Below are positions 15,796 through 24,645 of a stretch of DNA of 46,012 bases, piece by piece. The notes under the pieces were generated by a model. The model did no database searches, was not told where the DNA came from, and worked only from the letters and a program-made list of their open reading frames with translations. The DNA is from Spiro-02 sp964465155 (lineage in GTDB: Bacteria > Spirochaetota > Spirochaetia > Sphaerochaetales > Sphaerochaetaceae), in the NCBI GenBank assembly GCA_964465155.1, contig CAYXIH010000012.1:1-46012 (forward strand). The letters run 5' to 3'. The first letter of the stretch is position 1; each line of letters begins with the position of its first letter. The position numbers and the translations under genes were made by a program.

Positions 15796-16578
15796 CTACT
15801 CTTGAGAAACCTCGTCGAGCTCCACTTGTGCAAGGCCTTCGGGTTCCACGAACCCATTCCTCACTGGCATTGAACCATCGGTGGGGCGCCCGGCAAACCG
15901 GTAGCCATACCCACGTACCGTCTCAACCCACTGTGGCCCCAGTGGCCCAAGCTTTGCACGGATGTTCTTCACATGGGTATCGACGATACGGTCATAGGAC
16001 TCGAAGCTATAATCGAAACAGTGTTCAAGGATTTGTGCCCGGGTGATCAAGATGCCACTGTTGCTGACCAGGTAGGACATGATGCGCCACTCGGCTGCTG
16101 TCAGTGGAATGCTGCTTCCGTCTATCATAAAGAGATGGGAAACCTCATCAAGCAGCAACGTCGAACCATCGAGTGTCCAGCTAGACCCGCTATGGTGCAT
16201 CTTTGCCACGCCATCCAACCGGCGGAAGATTGCCTGCACCCGCAGCACAAGCTCCTTGGCGGAGAACGGCTTGGTGATGTAGTCGTCGGCACCCAGCTCG
16301 AAGCCAAGGATCCTGTCGCTCTCCGAGACCCTGGCAGTGACAAACACCACCGGGAAGGTATAGCTCATACGCAGCTTCTTGACGAACGTAAAGCCATCCC
16401 CATCAGGGAGCATGACGTCTTGTATCAGCAAGTCGGGCAACTGCCTTGCAAGGGCAGCCTGGACACTATGGAGATCACCAAAACCGGATACCGTATATCC
16501 GGAAAGCTCAAGGTATTGCTTGACGCCGTCCCTGATTGATTCATGGTCTTCTACTATATAGATGCTTTTCATGCCCAT
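15796..16578 (-). CDS. OmpR/PhoB-type response regulator (copy 2)
   Basis: A 260-residue paralogue of the neighbouring regulator. Receiver (D54 in LIQDVMLPDG) and winged-helix domain agree closely with copy 1, including the ESDRILGFELGADDYITKPF block and an almost identical recognition region (ITRAQILE..F.YSFESY.RIVDTH.KNIRAK). A 25-residue C-terminal tail rich in Glu and Val is extra. No second kinase accompanies it. An alternative ATG at 16572 gives the same start as copy 1; no Shine-Dalgarno is seen at either. It is the first gene of the minus-strand regulator cluster, divergent from the exported protein at 16884. Confidence 0.88.
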   Translation of the reverse strand: MGMKSIYIVEDHESIRDGVKQYLELSGYTVSGFGDLHSVQAALARQLPDLLIQDVMLPDGDGFTFVKKLRMSYTFPVVFVTARVSESDRILGFELGADDYITKPFSAKELVLRVQAIFRRLDGVAKMHHSGSSWTLDGSTLLLDEVSHLFMIDGSSIPLTAAEWRIMSYLVSNSGILITRAQILEHCFDYSFESYDRIVDTHVKNIRAKLGPLGPQWVETVRGYGYRFAGRPTDGSMPVRNGFVEPEGLAQVELDEVSQE

Positions 16579-16883
16579 ACTATTTATTGGAAATCTGCAC
16601 TTTGCAAGTGTGGAAACACACTATCCACCAAAGTTCACGCAATCCACCAAATCCAACGACACAAACCTCACAAATCACAAACTGTTTCCACTATCGTCCT
16701 ATGCAACAAGCTTTTGCAGTTTTCACTACATCTTCAAAAACCCTTCGGAAATCTTCACCGACTCTCCGTATTCGAATCACAGACACAACATATGGAAGGT
16801 CTAGATTCTGCATATCGGAACCGCAGTGAAGCGGTGCACAAACAGTTTTCAAACAGACTGCAGCGCAGTCAAGGAGCAACAAC
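16579..16883. promoter_or_regulatory. Divergent 305-bp control region with C/A-rich repeats
   Basis: The region contains no gene. ATCCACCAAA occurs at 16623-16632 and 16642-16651, 19 bases apart, and an inverted repeat CACTT-TGC-AAGTG at 16598-16610. TCACGCAATC (16635-16644) is shared with the leader of the porin-like gene (4556-4565). The repeats resemble tandem regulator sites. AAGGAG of the plus-strand gene is at 16871-16876. I could not fix a promoter for either direction. Confidence 0.4.
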
Positions 16884-17690
16884 ATGAATACAAAGAGAAT
16901 CATCGCAACGGCAGTGGTCTTGGTGGCGGCAGTGGCCATGACCTTCGCAGCAGGAACCCCTGAAACCTACAAGCTGTGGAATCAGGCGAACAAGAGTGCA
17001 GACGCCAGCTCCCAGTATGTGGCAGGGACCCGCGACATCGTGATGCAGACCCTCGGGTCAAATGGGAACGTCCTTTCGACCTCTGGTGTCTCCGTTGAGC
17101 AGGAAGGAACCCTCTACGGCAGATATATTGACCGTGAGACCACCGGCGACGCTTCTGTCGTCAGCTTCCTGGATACTTTCTTCGACGGTGGTGTGATCAC
17201 TCCGTTCCTCGACAACCTCTACAATGTATCATTCGCTGCCGCTGGAACCGAAACCATCAACGGGACTGCCTGCCAGGTCTACGACGTGTTCATTGCATTT
17301 GACAAGAACATGCTGACCTATACCCCCAACTATGAGAACAGTGGCGTAATCCTTGGCTGGGATGCTGCGAACGACACGTTCAGCGGCGACTATGTCTCCC
17401 GCGTCTGGATCGCACAGGATACCGCGGCGCTCGTCAAGCTCGAGAACATCTGGGATGTCAGCGACCTGACCAACACCACATTGGTGATCAACCAGACTGT
17501 CAACTACGTTCAGGCGTCAAACGGCAGTACAACCGTCAGCATCCCCTCCACCATTGTGACCACGGGCTTGGTCCAGGGTACGGTCGTCGGTGGCTATACC
17601 AGCGACACCAACTTCCAGGTGGCAGAACGGCAGAACAACTTCTTCCTCGACACCTTCTACGTCAGGGGCAACAGCGACTCCCGCTCCTAA
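16884..17690 (+). CDS. Exported protein of unknown function
   Basis: A 268-residue protein with a clear signal peptide (MNTKRIIATA... to FAA near residue 22). The mature part is Thr, Asn and Val rich with likely beta structure, has a single cysteine and no motif I recognise. It does not end in an aromatic residue, so it is more likely periplasmic or surface-attached than a barrel. AAGGAG lies seven bases before the ATG and a strong terminator follows, so it is a single-gene unit. It is divergent from the two response regulators and shares sequence motifs with the porin-like leader, so it may be a target of that system. Confidence 0.75.
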   Translation: MNTKRIIATAVVLVAAVAMTFAAGTPETYKLWNQANKSADASSQYVAGTRDIVMQTLGSNGNVLSTSGVSVEQEGTLYGRYIDRETTGDASVVSFLDTFFDGGVITPFLDNLYNVSFAAAGTETINGTACQVYDVFIAFDKNMLTYTPNYENSGVILGWDAANDTFSGDYVSRVWIAQDTAALVKLENIWDVSDLTNTTLVINQTVNYVQASNGSTTVSIPSTIVTTGLVQGTVVGGYTSDTNFQVAERQNNFFLDTFYVRGNSDSRS

Positions 17691-17710
17691 TCTCCAGCAT
17701 ATCTCCTCCA

Positions 17711-17740
17711 ACGGCCCGGGATAACCCCGGGCCGTTTCTC
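17711..17740 (+). terminator. Terminator of the exported-protein gene
   Basis: A perfect GC-rich 10-bp stem (17711-17720 with 17726-17735), loop ATAAC, then TTTCTC. It starts 20 bases after the stop codon. Confidence 0.75.
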
Positions 17741-17752
17741 TGTATATGCATC

Positions 17753-17782
17753 TTGCACACCAACGCATGGCACTGGTATATT
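17753..17782 (+). promoter_or_regulatory. Promoter giving a near-leaderless transcript
   Basis: TTGCAC (17753-17758), 18 bases, then TATATT (17777-17782) preceded by TGG, an extended -10. The next ATG (17790) lies eight bases past the -10, where transcription should start. The same TGGTATATTTTC string serves as -10 at 22401-22412. Confidence 0.6.
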
Positions 17783-17789
17783 TTCTTGC

Positions 17790-18176
17790 ATGTCCAAGCG
17801 AAGTCACCTCCTGAGGTGGGGCGACATCCCACTGATCACGATAGCCGTCCTTGCCATCCTCTTTCTCTTCCACTATACCTACTCTGGTGTTGGTGGCACC
17901 CCATATGTACATGTATCGGCAGATGGGAGCGAATGGAGGTACCCGTTGGATATCGACAACACGTTCACCATAGACGGAATCAGTGGAAAGACAGTCATCC
18001 ATATCCATGAGGGGTCAGTACAGATACTCTCATCGGCATGCCCCACCGAAAGCTGCGTGGCACTGGGAGATATCTCCTCGATCGGGCAATGGCTCGCATG
18101 CCTGCCCAACGGAGTAATGGTCACGATCGAAGGGGAACCTGACAACACGATGGAGGTCGACGATGTCTCCAACTAG
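17790..18176 (+). CDS. NusG domain II-containing protein
   Basis: A 128-residue protein: cytoplasmic start, one membrane helix (about 13-31), then a NusG domain II-like beta domain outside the membrane. The cysteine block SACPTESCVALGDISSIGQW (Cys84, Cys89) followed by LACLPNGVMVTIEG (Cys104) is typical of this small family. Its role is unknown; it is often found next to Gx-transporter genes, as here, where the following gene overlaps by 14 bases. There is no ribosome site, and the promoter places the mRNA 5' end at or just before the ATG, suggesting leaderless translation. Confidence 0.85.
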   Translation: MSKRSHLLRWGDIPLITIAVLAILFLFHYTYSGVGGTPYVHVSADGSEWRYPLDIDNTFTIDGISGKTVIHIHEGSVQILSSACPTESCVALGDISSIGQWLACLPNGVMVTIEGEPDNTMEVDDVSN

Positions 18177-19344
18177 GAACAAGCAGCACAACTTGGAGAT
18201 GATCGCGTTCCTCGGTGCAATTGCACTGTTTTGCTCGACGCTTGAATATCTGATTCCCAAACCAATTCCATTTCTCAGGCTGGGACTCTCAAACCTCCCC
18301 CTGATGCTCTCATTCCCCTTGCTAGGATGGAAAGGCTACATCTGGCTGCTCCTGCTGAAGGTCATCGGACAGGGATTTGTCAACGGTACGGCCTTCTCCT
18401 ATATCTTTGTACTGTCATTGGTGGGGACTACAACGTCGGGAATCCTCATGCGGGTCCTATGGCAACTTCTGATGAACCGGAAAAAACCATGGTGCACCTA
18501 TGTGGGCATCAGCGCAGCCGGTGCTTTGATCAGCAACTGCAGCCAGATTGGGGTGGCACAGGCAGCCTTTCTTGGGGATTCCGTATGGATTATAGCCGCC
18601 CCCATGGTCGCCGTTGGCTTGGTCACGTCGGTGATCCTTGGCTTCCTTGCCAATCTCTATGCAACTTCCAGCACGTGGTATGCACAGGTATCAGCCGGTC
18701 AAGATTGGCCTTCACGGTACGACCAAGTCCTGTCGGGGCATGGCTCCTACCACTTTGACAAGCGGTCGGTACCAGTCTTGCTTGGCCTGGCGATGCTCCC
18801 TGCCATCTTCTTCCAATCCTCCGTATTGCTCATGGCGATACAGTATATCGCATGCATCATCCTCTCACTTGCGGCTGGTCGCAAGTTCCGCATCCTTCCG
18901 GCGTTGCTGCTCACCCTCTCCATGGTTGTAGTACAAGTCATCCAGCCCATGGGAAAGGTCCTGTTCTCCATTTGGTCGCTTCCGATCACCCAAGGTGCTC
19001 TGCTCCTTGGGCTTCGCAAGGCCCTGGTATTGTTGGCCATGATCCAGATCAGCCTCTACATGACCAGCGGCAGGCCAGACCTCCCTGGCCAACTGGGCAA
19101 GCTCATGTCCGTGCAGCTCTCCTACTTCGGACAATTCTCCCAGCAATGGAAACAAGCCATGGGATCCAATGGAAAGAACTTCCTGCTGAAACTTGACGAC
19201 CTCTTCTTCGATGCCTGCTCACAGGCACCCCAAGAAAGCAACAGTCAGAGCAAGATACCTTCCACAGCATTGGGAATCAGCTTGCTGGTGGTCCTGTATA
19301 TCCTCTTTGCTATCCAGTTTGTCATCAGCTCGAATATCACATAA
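18163..19344 (+). CDS. Gx transporter family membrane protein with EcfT-like second half
   Basis: A 393-residue polytopic membrane protein. The first 190 residues match the Gx transporter family (also labelled heptaprenyl diphosphate synthase component I), with PFLRLGLSNLP near residues 36-46, and resemble the substrate-binding S part of ECF transporters. From about 200 a further membrane part follows; residues about 273-304 (PITQGALLLGLRKALVLLAM and on) look like the core of an ECF T component. Family members are usually near 180-250 residues, so this is probably a fusion. The last segment adds one more helix. It overlaps the NusG-domain-II gene by 14 bases. The transported compound is unknown. 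Confidence 0.75.
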   Translation: MSPTRNKQHNLEMIAFLGAIALFCSTLEYLIPKPIPFLRLGLSNLPLMLSFPLLGWKGYIWLLLLKVIGQGFVNGTAFSYIFVLSLVGTTTSGILMRVLWQLLMNRKKPWCTYVGISAAGALISNCSQIGVAQAAFLGDSVWIIAAPMVAVGLVTSVILGFLANLYATSSTWYAQVSAGQDWPSRYDQVLSGHGSYHFDKRSVPVLLGLAMLPAIFFQSSVLLMAIQYIACIILSLAAGRKFRILPALLLTLSMVVVQVIQPMGKVLFSIWSLPITQGALLLGLRKALVLLAMIQISLYMTSGRPDLPGQLGKLMSVQLSYFGQFSQQWKQAMGSNGKNFLLKLDDLFFDACSQAPQESNSQSKIPSTALGISLLVVLYILFAIQFVISSNIT

Positions 19345-19491
19345 TCAATTTCATGTAATTTATTTCACATTATTTTTGATTATTGTCGGTAAATCATACC
19401 AATATACTCTCTTTAATATTCCATTTTCTTATTTTCTGTTCACACTTTTCGGAAATTGGAGAAATACCAGGAAAATAGCATATCTGCATGA

Positions 19492-19520
19492 TTGACCTAA
19501 TCGATAAAATTTTATACATT
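19492..19520 (+). promoter_or_regulatory. Probable adhE promoter with an internal palindrome
   Basis: TTGACC (19492-19497), 17 bases, then TACATT (19515-19520), about 100 bases before the adhE ATG. A 12-bp perfect palindrome, ATAAAATTTTAT, fills most of the spacer, where a repressor would block polymerase. It resembles a Rex redox-repressor site only partly. The AT-rich stretch 19345-19490 shows no gene or clear terminator. Confidence 0.45.
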
Positions 19521-19624
19521 CAAAGCCAAGAACGAGATCATCTGATCCAACTCTTCATTTGCAGCAGGAACTGTTGCATACTGAGTACAAACCATGCCGA
19601 CACAACGGCAGAAGGAGCATATGC

Positions 19625-22303
19625 ATGGCAGAGAAAACGGTAGAGATCAAGACTGAGGCCTTCGCAGGAGAAAAAGAACTGCAGGAACTCATCGAACGTG
19701 TCAAACGCGCACAGGTCAAGTTTGCCTCCTACACACAGGAACAGGTCGACGAGATTTTCCGTGCTGCGGCAATCGCGGCAAACGACGCCCGCATCTACCT
19801 CGCACAGGATGCAGTAGCCGAAACCGGCATGGGCATCGTCGAGGACAAGGTCATCAAGAACCACTTTGCAGCTGAATACATCTTCCACAAATTCAAGGAC
19901 GACAAGACTTGTGGCGTCCTGGAGAACGACCAGGCCTTCGGCATCAAGAAGATTGCCGAACCCATCGGCGTTGTCTGTGGCATCATCCCCACCACCAACC
20001 CGACTTCCACCGCTATCTTCAAGTCCCTTATCTCCCTGAAGACACGCAATGCGATCATCTTCAGCCCCCATCCGCGCGCCAAGAAGTGCACCTGTGACGC
20101 AGCACGCGTCATCCGCGATGCAGCAGTGGCAGCCGGTGCTCCTGAAGATATCATCGGATGGATCGAGGAACCCTCCCTGGAGAAGACCGACTACCTGATG
20201 AAGAACCCCTTGGTCAACATCATCCTGGCAACCGGTGGTCCTGGCATGGTCAAGAGCGCCTACTCCTCTGGCAAGCCGGCAATCGGAGTTGGAGCTGGCA
20301 ACACCCCTGCCCTGTTGGACAAGAGCGCCGACATCAAGATGGCTGTGAGTTCCATCCTCATGTCCAAGACATTCGACAATGGCGTTGTGTGTGCTTCCGA
20401 GCAGTCCATCATCGTCCACAAGGACATCTACGATGAGGTGAAGAAGGAATTGAAGGCACGCGGAGCCGCATTCCTGACCAAGGAAGAGGAAGACAAGCTT
20501 CGCGCAGTCATACTCGACCCCAAGCGTGGCACGGTCAACCCGGCAATCGTCGGACAGCCCGCCCCCAAGGTAGCTGAGATCGCAGGCTTCACCGTCCCCA
20601 AGACGTCCAAGGTCCTGATCGGAGAAGTCACCGACATCAGTGCAACCGAACCCTTTGCACATGAAAAGCTTTCCCCAGTCCTGGGAATGTACAAGTGCGA
20701 CAACTTCGGCGATGGAACAGCAAAGGCTGTAGCGTTGGTCACCATGGGTGGATTTGGCCATACATCGGTGCTCTATATCGACGAGAACGAGCAGGATAAG
20801 ATCGAAGCCTTCGGCAAGGCAGTCAAGACCAGCCGTGTACTGGTGAACATGCCCGCCTCACAGGGAGCCATCGGCGACATCTACAACTTCCGCCTCGAGC
20901 CCTCCCTCACCCTTGGCTGTGGATCATGGGGAAACAACTCGATCAGCGAGAACGTAGGCCCCAAGCACCTGCTGAACATCAAGACCGTCGCGGAGAGGAG
21001 AGAGAACATGCTGTGGTTCAGGTTGCCCCGTAAGATTTTCTTCAAGTATGGGTGTCTTCCCATCGCACTGCAGGAACTGAAGGGCCGCAAGCGTGTCTTC
21101 ATCGTCACCGACTCATTCCTCTTCAACAGCGGAATGGTCGAGAAGATCACAGAACCACTTGAGGCAATGGGTATCGAATGCGAATGCTTCCACCAAGTCA
21201 AGCCCGACCCGACGCTGGGGACGATCAACATGGCCATGGATATCCTCAACGCATTCAAGCCAGATGTGATCATCGGCCTGGGTGGTGGTTCCCCCATGGA
21301 CGCCGCAAAGATCATGTGGCTGCTGTATGAGCACCCGGACGTGAAGTTCGAAGGCCTCGCACTGCGGTTCATGGACATCCAGAAGCGCATCTACAACTTC
21401 CCCGACATGGGCAAGAAGAGCGAACTGGTATGTATTCCAACCACCAGTGGTACCGGTAGCGAAGTCACTCCGTTTGCAATCATCACCGATGAGAAGACCA
21501 GCATGAAGTGGGCAATCGCCGACTACGAGCTGACTCCTTCGATGGCGATCATCGACAGCGAGCTCTCGATGGGACAGCCCAAGGGGCTGACCGCTTCCTG
21601 TGGCCTGGATGTACTGACCCATGCATTGGAGGCCTTGGCTTCCTCCATGTCGACCGACTACACCAATCCCCTCTCCCTTGAGGCGATCCGCATCATCTTC
21701 AAGTACCTGCCTGCTGCATATGCAGACGGACAGGGTGACAAGAAGGCGCGTGAGAAGGTTCACAATGCATCCACAATGGCAGGAATGGCATTCGCCAACG
21801 CATTCCTGGGTCTGTGCCACTCAATGGCCCACAAGCTCGGTGCAGCATTCCATGTTCCCCATGGGATGGCAAATGCCCTGCTGCTGTGCAACATCATCCG
21901 CTTCAATGCGACTGAGACACCGACCAAACAGGCTGCGTTCCCCCAGTATGAGTTCCCCTCGACCATCAGCAGGTATGCCCGTGCCGCCGACTACATCAAC
22001 ATGATCGTCAACGACACCAAGAATACCCCGTACATCGAGATCAAGAAGGGTGCAACAATGGAGGACAAGGTCCAGGACCTGATCTCTGCAATCGAGAAGC
22101 TCAAGGACGAGCTGAACATCCCACACTCCATCAAGGAATGGGGCGTTCCCGAGGCAGACTTCCTAGCCGCCGTCGACGAGCTCTCCGTCAAGGCATTCGA
22201 TGACCAGTGCACCGGATCCAACCCCCGTTACCCCCTGATCAGCCAGATCAAGCAGCTGTACCTCGACTGCTACTATGGCCGTGCATGGAAGGAACAGGAC
22301 TAA
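19625..22303 (+). CDS. adhE: Bifunctional acetaldehyde-CoA/alcohol dehydrogenase AdhE
   Basis: An 892-residue fusion, the usual length (E. coli 891). It reduces acetyl-CoA to acetaldehyde and then ethanol, consuming two NADH, and so regenerates NAD+ in fermentation. The N-terminal aldehyde dehydrogenase half carries the catalytic Cys256 (GVVCASEQ). The C-terminal iron-dependent half has GGGSPMDAAK (from G553), PTTSGTGSEVTPFA and the iron-ligand segment HSMAHKLGAAFHVPHG. The enzyme forms filaments (spirosomes) in other bacteria. ATG 19625 is preceded by AAGGAG; an upstream in-frame ATG at 19559 is not. It stands alone between its own promoter and terminator. Confidence 0.96.
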   Translation: MAEKTVEIKTEAFAGEKELQELIERVKRAQVKFASYTQEQVDEIFRAAAIAANDARIYLAQDAVAETGMGIVEDKVIKNHFAAEYIFHKFKDDKTCGVLENDQAFGIKKIAEPIGVVCGIIPTTNPTSTAIFKSLISLKTRNAIIFSPHPRAKKCTCDAARVIRDAAVAAGAPEDIIGWIEEPSLEKTDYLMKNPLVNIILATGGPGMVKSAYSSGKPAIGVGAGNTPALLDKSADIKMAVSSILMSKTFDNGVVCASEQSIIVHKDIYDEVKKELKARGAAFLTKEEEDKLRAVILDPKRGTVNPAIVGQPAPKVAEIAGFTVPKTSKVLIGEVTDISATEPFAHEKLSPVLGMYKCDNFGDGTAKAVALVTMGGFGHTSVLYIDENEQDKIEAFGKAVKTSRVLVNMPASQGAIGDIYNFRLEPSLTLGCGSWGNNSISENVGPKHLLNIKTVAERRENMLWFRLPRKIFFKYGCLPIALQELKGRKRVFIVTDSFLFNSGMVEKITEPLEAMGIECECFHQVKPDPTLGTINMAMDILNAFKPDVIIGLGGGSPMDAAKIMWLLYEHPDVKFEGLALRFMDIQKRIYNFPDMGKKSELVCIPTTSGTGSEVTPFAIITDEKTSMKWAIADYELTPSMAIIDSELSMGQPKGLTASCGLDVLTHALEALASSMSTDYTNPLSLEAIRIIFKYLPAAYADGQGDKKAREKVHNASTMAGMAFANAFLGLCHSMAHKLGAAFHVPHGMANALLLCNIIRFNATETPTKQAAFPQYEFPSTISRYARAADYINMIVNDTKNTPYIEIKKGATMEDKVQDLISAIEKLKDELNIPHSIKEWGVPEADFLAAVDELSVKAFDDQCTGSNPRYPLISQIKQLYLDCYYGRAWKEQD

Positions 22304-22323
22304 TCACCACATCACAGGATTCA

Positions 22324-22359
22324 GGGCTGCCGTATTTCTTGCGGCAGCCCTTTCTTTTT
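22324..22359 (+). terminator. Rho-independent terminator of adhE
   Basis: GGGCTGCCG (22324-22332) pairs with CGGCAGCCC (22342-22350) and is followed by TTTCTTTTT. It starts 20 bases after the stop codon. Confidence 0.92.
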
Positions 22360-22380
22360 CTCCCCATGGGTGCATGCGTC

Positions 22381-22409
22381 ATGACATTCACCCCATGAAA
22401 TGGTATATT
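22381..22409 (+). promoter_or_regulatory. Promoter of the HAD-MFS operon
   Basis: ATGACA (22381-22386), 17 bases, TATATT (22404-22409) with an extended TGG before the -10. Each box differs from consensus at one position. It lies just after the adhE terminator and 29 bases before the ATG at 22439. Confidence 0.7.
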
Positions 22410-22438
22410 TTCCACCACACCAGGAAGGGGAGTTTTCT

Positions 22439-23260
22439 ATGTCCATGATCCATATGATCTGCAGCGATGTTGACGGCACAGTCCTCAACGACCAGCATCA
22501 GGCAACACAACGTACATGTTCAGCAGTCCAGTCGGCCTTGCAGGCAGGAATCCCATTTGTCCTCACCTCCGGGAGGATTGAAGGATCGCTTCGGGCTGTG
22601 CAGCAGCAGATCGGCATCACCGGTCCCTTGGTCTGCCTCAACGGCACACATGTCGTGGACACAGACGGCTCCCTCATCTTCGAACGGACCGTGGACCCCA
22701 AGCTCGTGAGGAAGATTCTCCCCGTTGCAGATACGCTGGGACTCAACACCTTCCTGTTCAAGGGCAACAACTGGTTCTCCCGGACAACTGATGACTGGAC
22801 GGAATATGAGACGCGCGTCTCCTATGTAGGGGGCATCCAACAAGATTTTGACCAGTTGCTCGACCAATGGGAAGCAGGCCAGACAGGCCCCAACAAGATA
22901 CTCTGCATGAGCCGTGATACAAACCTTGTATCTTCAGCAATTACAAAACTGCAGGAAGCTGCAGGTCCTGACATCATTGTCTCTCAGTCGTCACCCCGCT
23001 ATATTGAAATCTACGGTGCCGACGTAGACAAGGGAGTAGGCATCAGGCATCTTGCCAAGCATATGGGCATGGACGTCTCCAATGTCATGGCCATCGGGGA
23101 CTACTTCAACGACATACCGATGTTCAACACAGCTGGGACAGCAGTCCTCATGGCGAATGCACCCCAGCAGCTACACCACATGGCCACCTGGATGACCGCC
23201 TCAAACAACGAGGATGGAGTTGCCCAGGCGATTGAACGAGTATTGCAGGAGCGCCGATGA
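22439..23260 (+). CDS. Cof-type HAD-IIB phosphatase
   Basis: A 273-residue haloacid dehalogenase-fold phosphatase. Motif I SDVDGTVLN supplies Asp10 (nucleophile) and Asp12; motif II is LTSGR; motif IV GDYFNDIPM holds Mg2+. The large cap between about 85 and 195 is of the Cof/YidA type, whose members hydrolyse sugar phosphates, flavin mononucleotide or pyridoxal phosphate. The exact substrate is not predictable. ATG 22439 has GGGGAG six bases upstream. The stop overlaps the MFS start (ATGA, 23257-23260). Confidence 0.9.
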   Translation: MSMIHMICSDVDGTVLNDQHQATQRTCSAVQSALQAGIPFVLTSGRIEGSLRAVQQQIGITGPLVCLNGTHVVDTDGSLIFERTVDPKLVRKILPVADTLGLNTFLFKGNNWFSRTTDDWTEYETRVSYVGGIQQDFDQLLDQWEAGQTGPNKILCMSRDTNLVSSAITKLQEAAGPDIIVSQSSPRYIEIYGADVDKGVGIRHLAKHMGMDVSNVMAIGDYFNDIPMFNTAGTAVLMANAPQQLHHMATWMTASNNEDGVAQAIERVLQERR

Positions 23261-24618
23261 ACATCTTCAAGGATTCCCCTCTATCCATCTACAAAGGTCT
23301 CCCATCTCCCATCTATGCACTGTTTTGGGCTACGCTGATCAATGGCATCGGTATCTTCGTGTACCCATTCCTCGTCCTGTTCCTGACACAGAAGCTTGGC
23401 TATACGGATGCCCAAGCCGGCATCTTCATGACAGTGACGACTACGCTCTATGTTCCGGGTTCTTTCCTAGGAAGCAAGCTGGCCGACAAGTTCGGCCGAA
23501 AACGGGTCATGCTCATCGCACAATTGCTGGCATCCTCGATGTTCATTGTCTGCGGATTCCTCGGGCAATCGCGCTTGGTGCCGTGGTTCATCATGGCCAA
23601 TTTGCTGTTTGACGGCGTGTGCGACCCAGCCCGCAGCGCATTGCAGACTGACCAGACTAACTTTGAAAACCGCCAGGCATCCTTCTCTCTTACTTATTTG
23701 GGGCACAACCTCGGGTTCATCATCGGTCCCATGGTCGGTGGATTCCTCTTCTACTCCGCACCAAATTGGCTCTTCTGGGGAAATGGCATTGCAGGAATCC
23801 TTGCTGTGCTGCTGGTGATGTGGAAGGTTCCGGAATCACGTCCTGACGCAAAGGAGATAGAGGCAAGCCTGGCGTCCGACTCCACCGACAAGGCAGAACG
23901 CGGAGGTATCATCAAGGCGTTGTTCAGCCGACCGTTCCTCCTCATCTTCGCACTGTGCCAGATGTTCGTGCACTTTGCCTACAGCCAGACACTCTTTGCC
24001 CTTCCCCTTACCACGACCCAGCTCTTTGGCCATGAGGGTGCAACCATCTACGGTTCAATCATGTCGCTCAATGGGATAGTCGTGGTACTGCTCACCCCAC
24101 TGACGGTATCGTTGCTCAAGCGCTTCAACCCCTTGGCAAACATTGCAGTCGCCGGCATCTTCTTCACCATCGGATTCAGCTTCCTCGGACTTGCATTCAC
24201 CCCGCTGGCCTTCTACTTCCTTGCCATCCTGTTCACTACCGGAGAGGTCATCAGCGCAACGAACGTCAACTACTACATAGCCAACAACACCCCGATAACG
24301 CACCGTGCAAGGTTTGCCGCGATCATGCCTGTCATCATGGGAACGGGACAAGCCATTGCCCCAATGATCGGTGGTGCGATCAGCGAGCACAGTGGACTGA
24401 ACAGCCTCTGGTACCTGGTGGGTGCAACCTCCGCAATCGGGACCATCGGGGTGTTCTGCCTCTACCTCCATGAACGGAAGAAGAAACGGGCCGTGGTGCC
24501 CACCAATGACGTTGCGGATCTCTCCGAGGCCTCGATGGATGAGGCCCAGATGGGCCAAGGATTCCACCAGGAGGGGATCGCAGAGCTGCAACAGGAGGAA
24601 TCAGACAATTCCAAATGA
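23257..24618 (+). CDS. MFS transporter
   Basis: A 453-residue major facilitator with about 12 membrane helices, the motif-A loop GSKLADKFGRKR between helices 2 and 3 and a charged central loop near 190-210. The C-terminal 45 residues are hydrophilic and acidic. It is coupled to the HAD phosphatase gene and probably exports or imports a related metabolite or drug; the substrate is unknown. Confidence 0.88.
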   Translation: MNIFKDSPLSIYKGLPSPIYALFWATLINGIGIFVYPFLVLFLTQKLGYTDAQAGIFMTVTTTLYVPGSFLGSKLADKFGRKRVMLIAQLLASSMFIVCGFLGQSRLVPWFIMANLLFDGVCDPARSALQTDQTNFENRQASFSLTYLGHNLGFIIGPMVGGFLFYSAPNWLFWGNGIAGILAVLLVMWKVPESRPDAKEIEASLASDSTDKAERGGIIKALFSRPFLLIFALCQMFVHFAYSQTLFALPLTTTQLFGHEGATIYGSIMSLNGIVVVLLTPLTVSLLKRFNPLANIAVAGIFFTIGFSFLGLAFTPLAFYFLAILFTTGEVISATNVNYYIANNTPITHRARFAAIMPVIMGTGQAIAPMIGGAISEHSGLNSLWYLVGATSAIGTIGVFCLYLHERKKKRAVVPTNDVADLSEASMDEAQMGQGFHQEGIAELQQEESDNSK

Positions 24619-24645
24619 AATTTTTTGGTTTCACAGAGGATGCAA

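Noticed and set aside
15731..16651. CCACA repeats as a CRISPR array
   Set aside because: Repeats are 9-12 bases, irregular and without spacer units of constant length.
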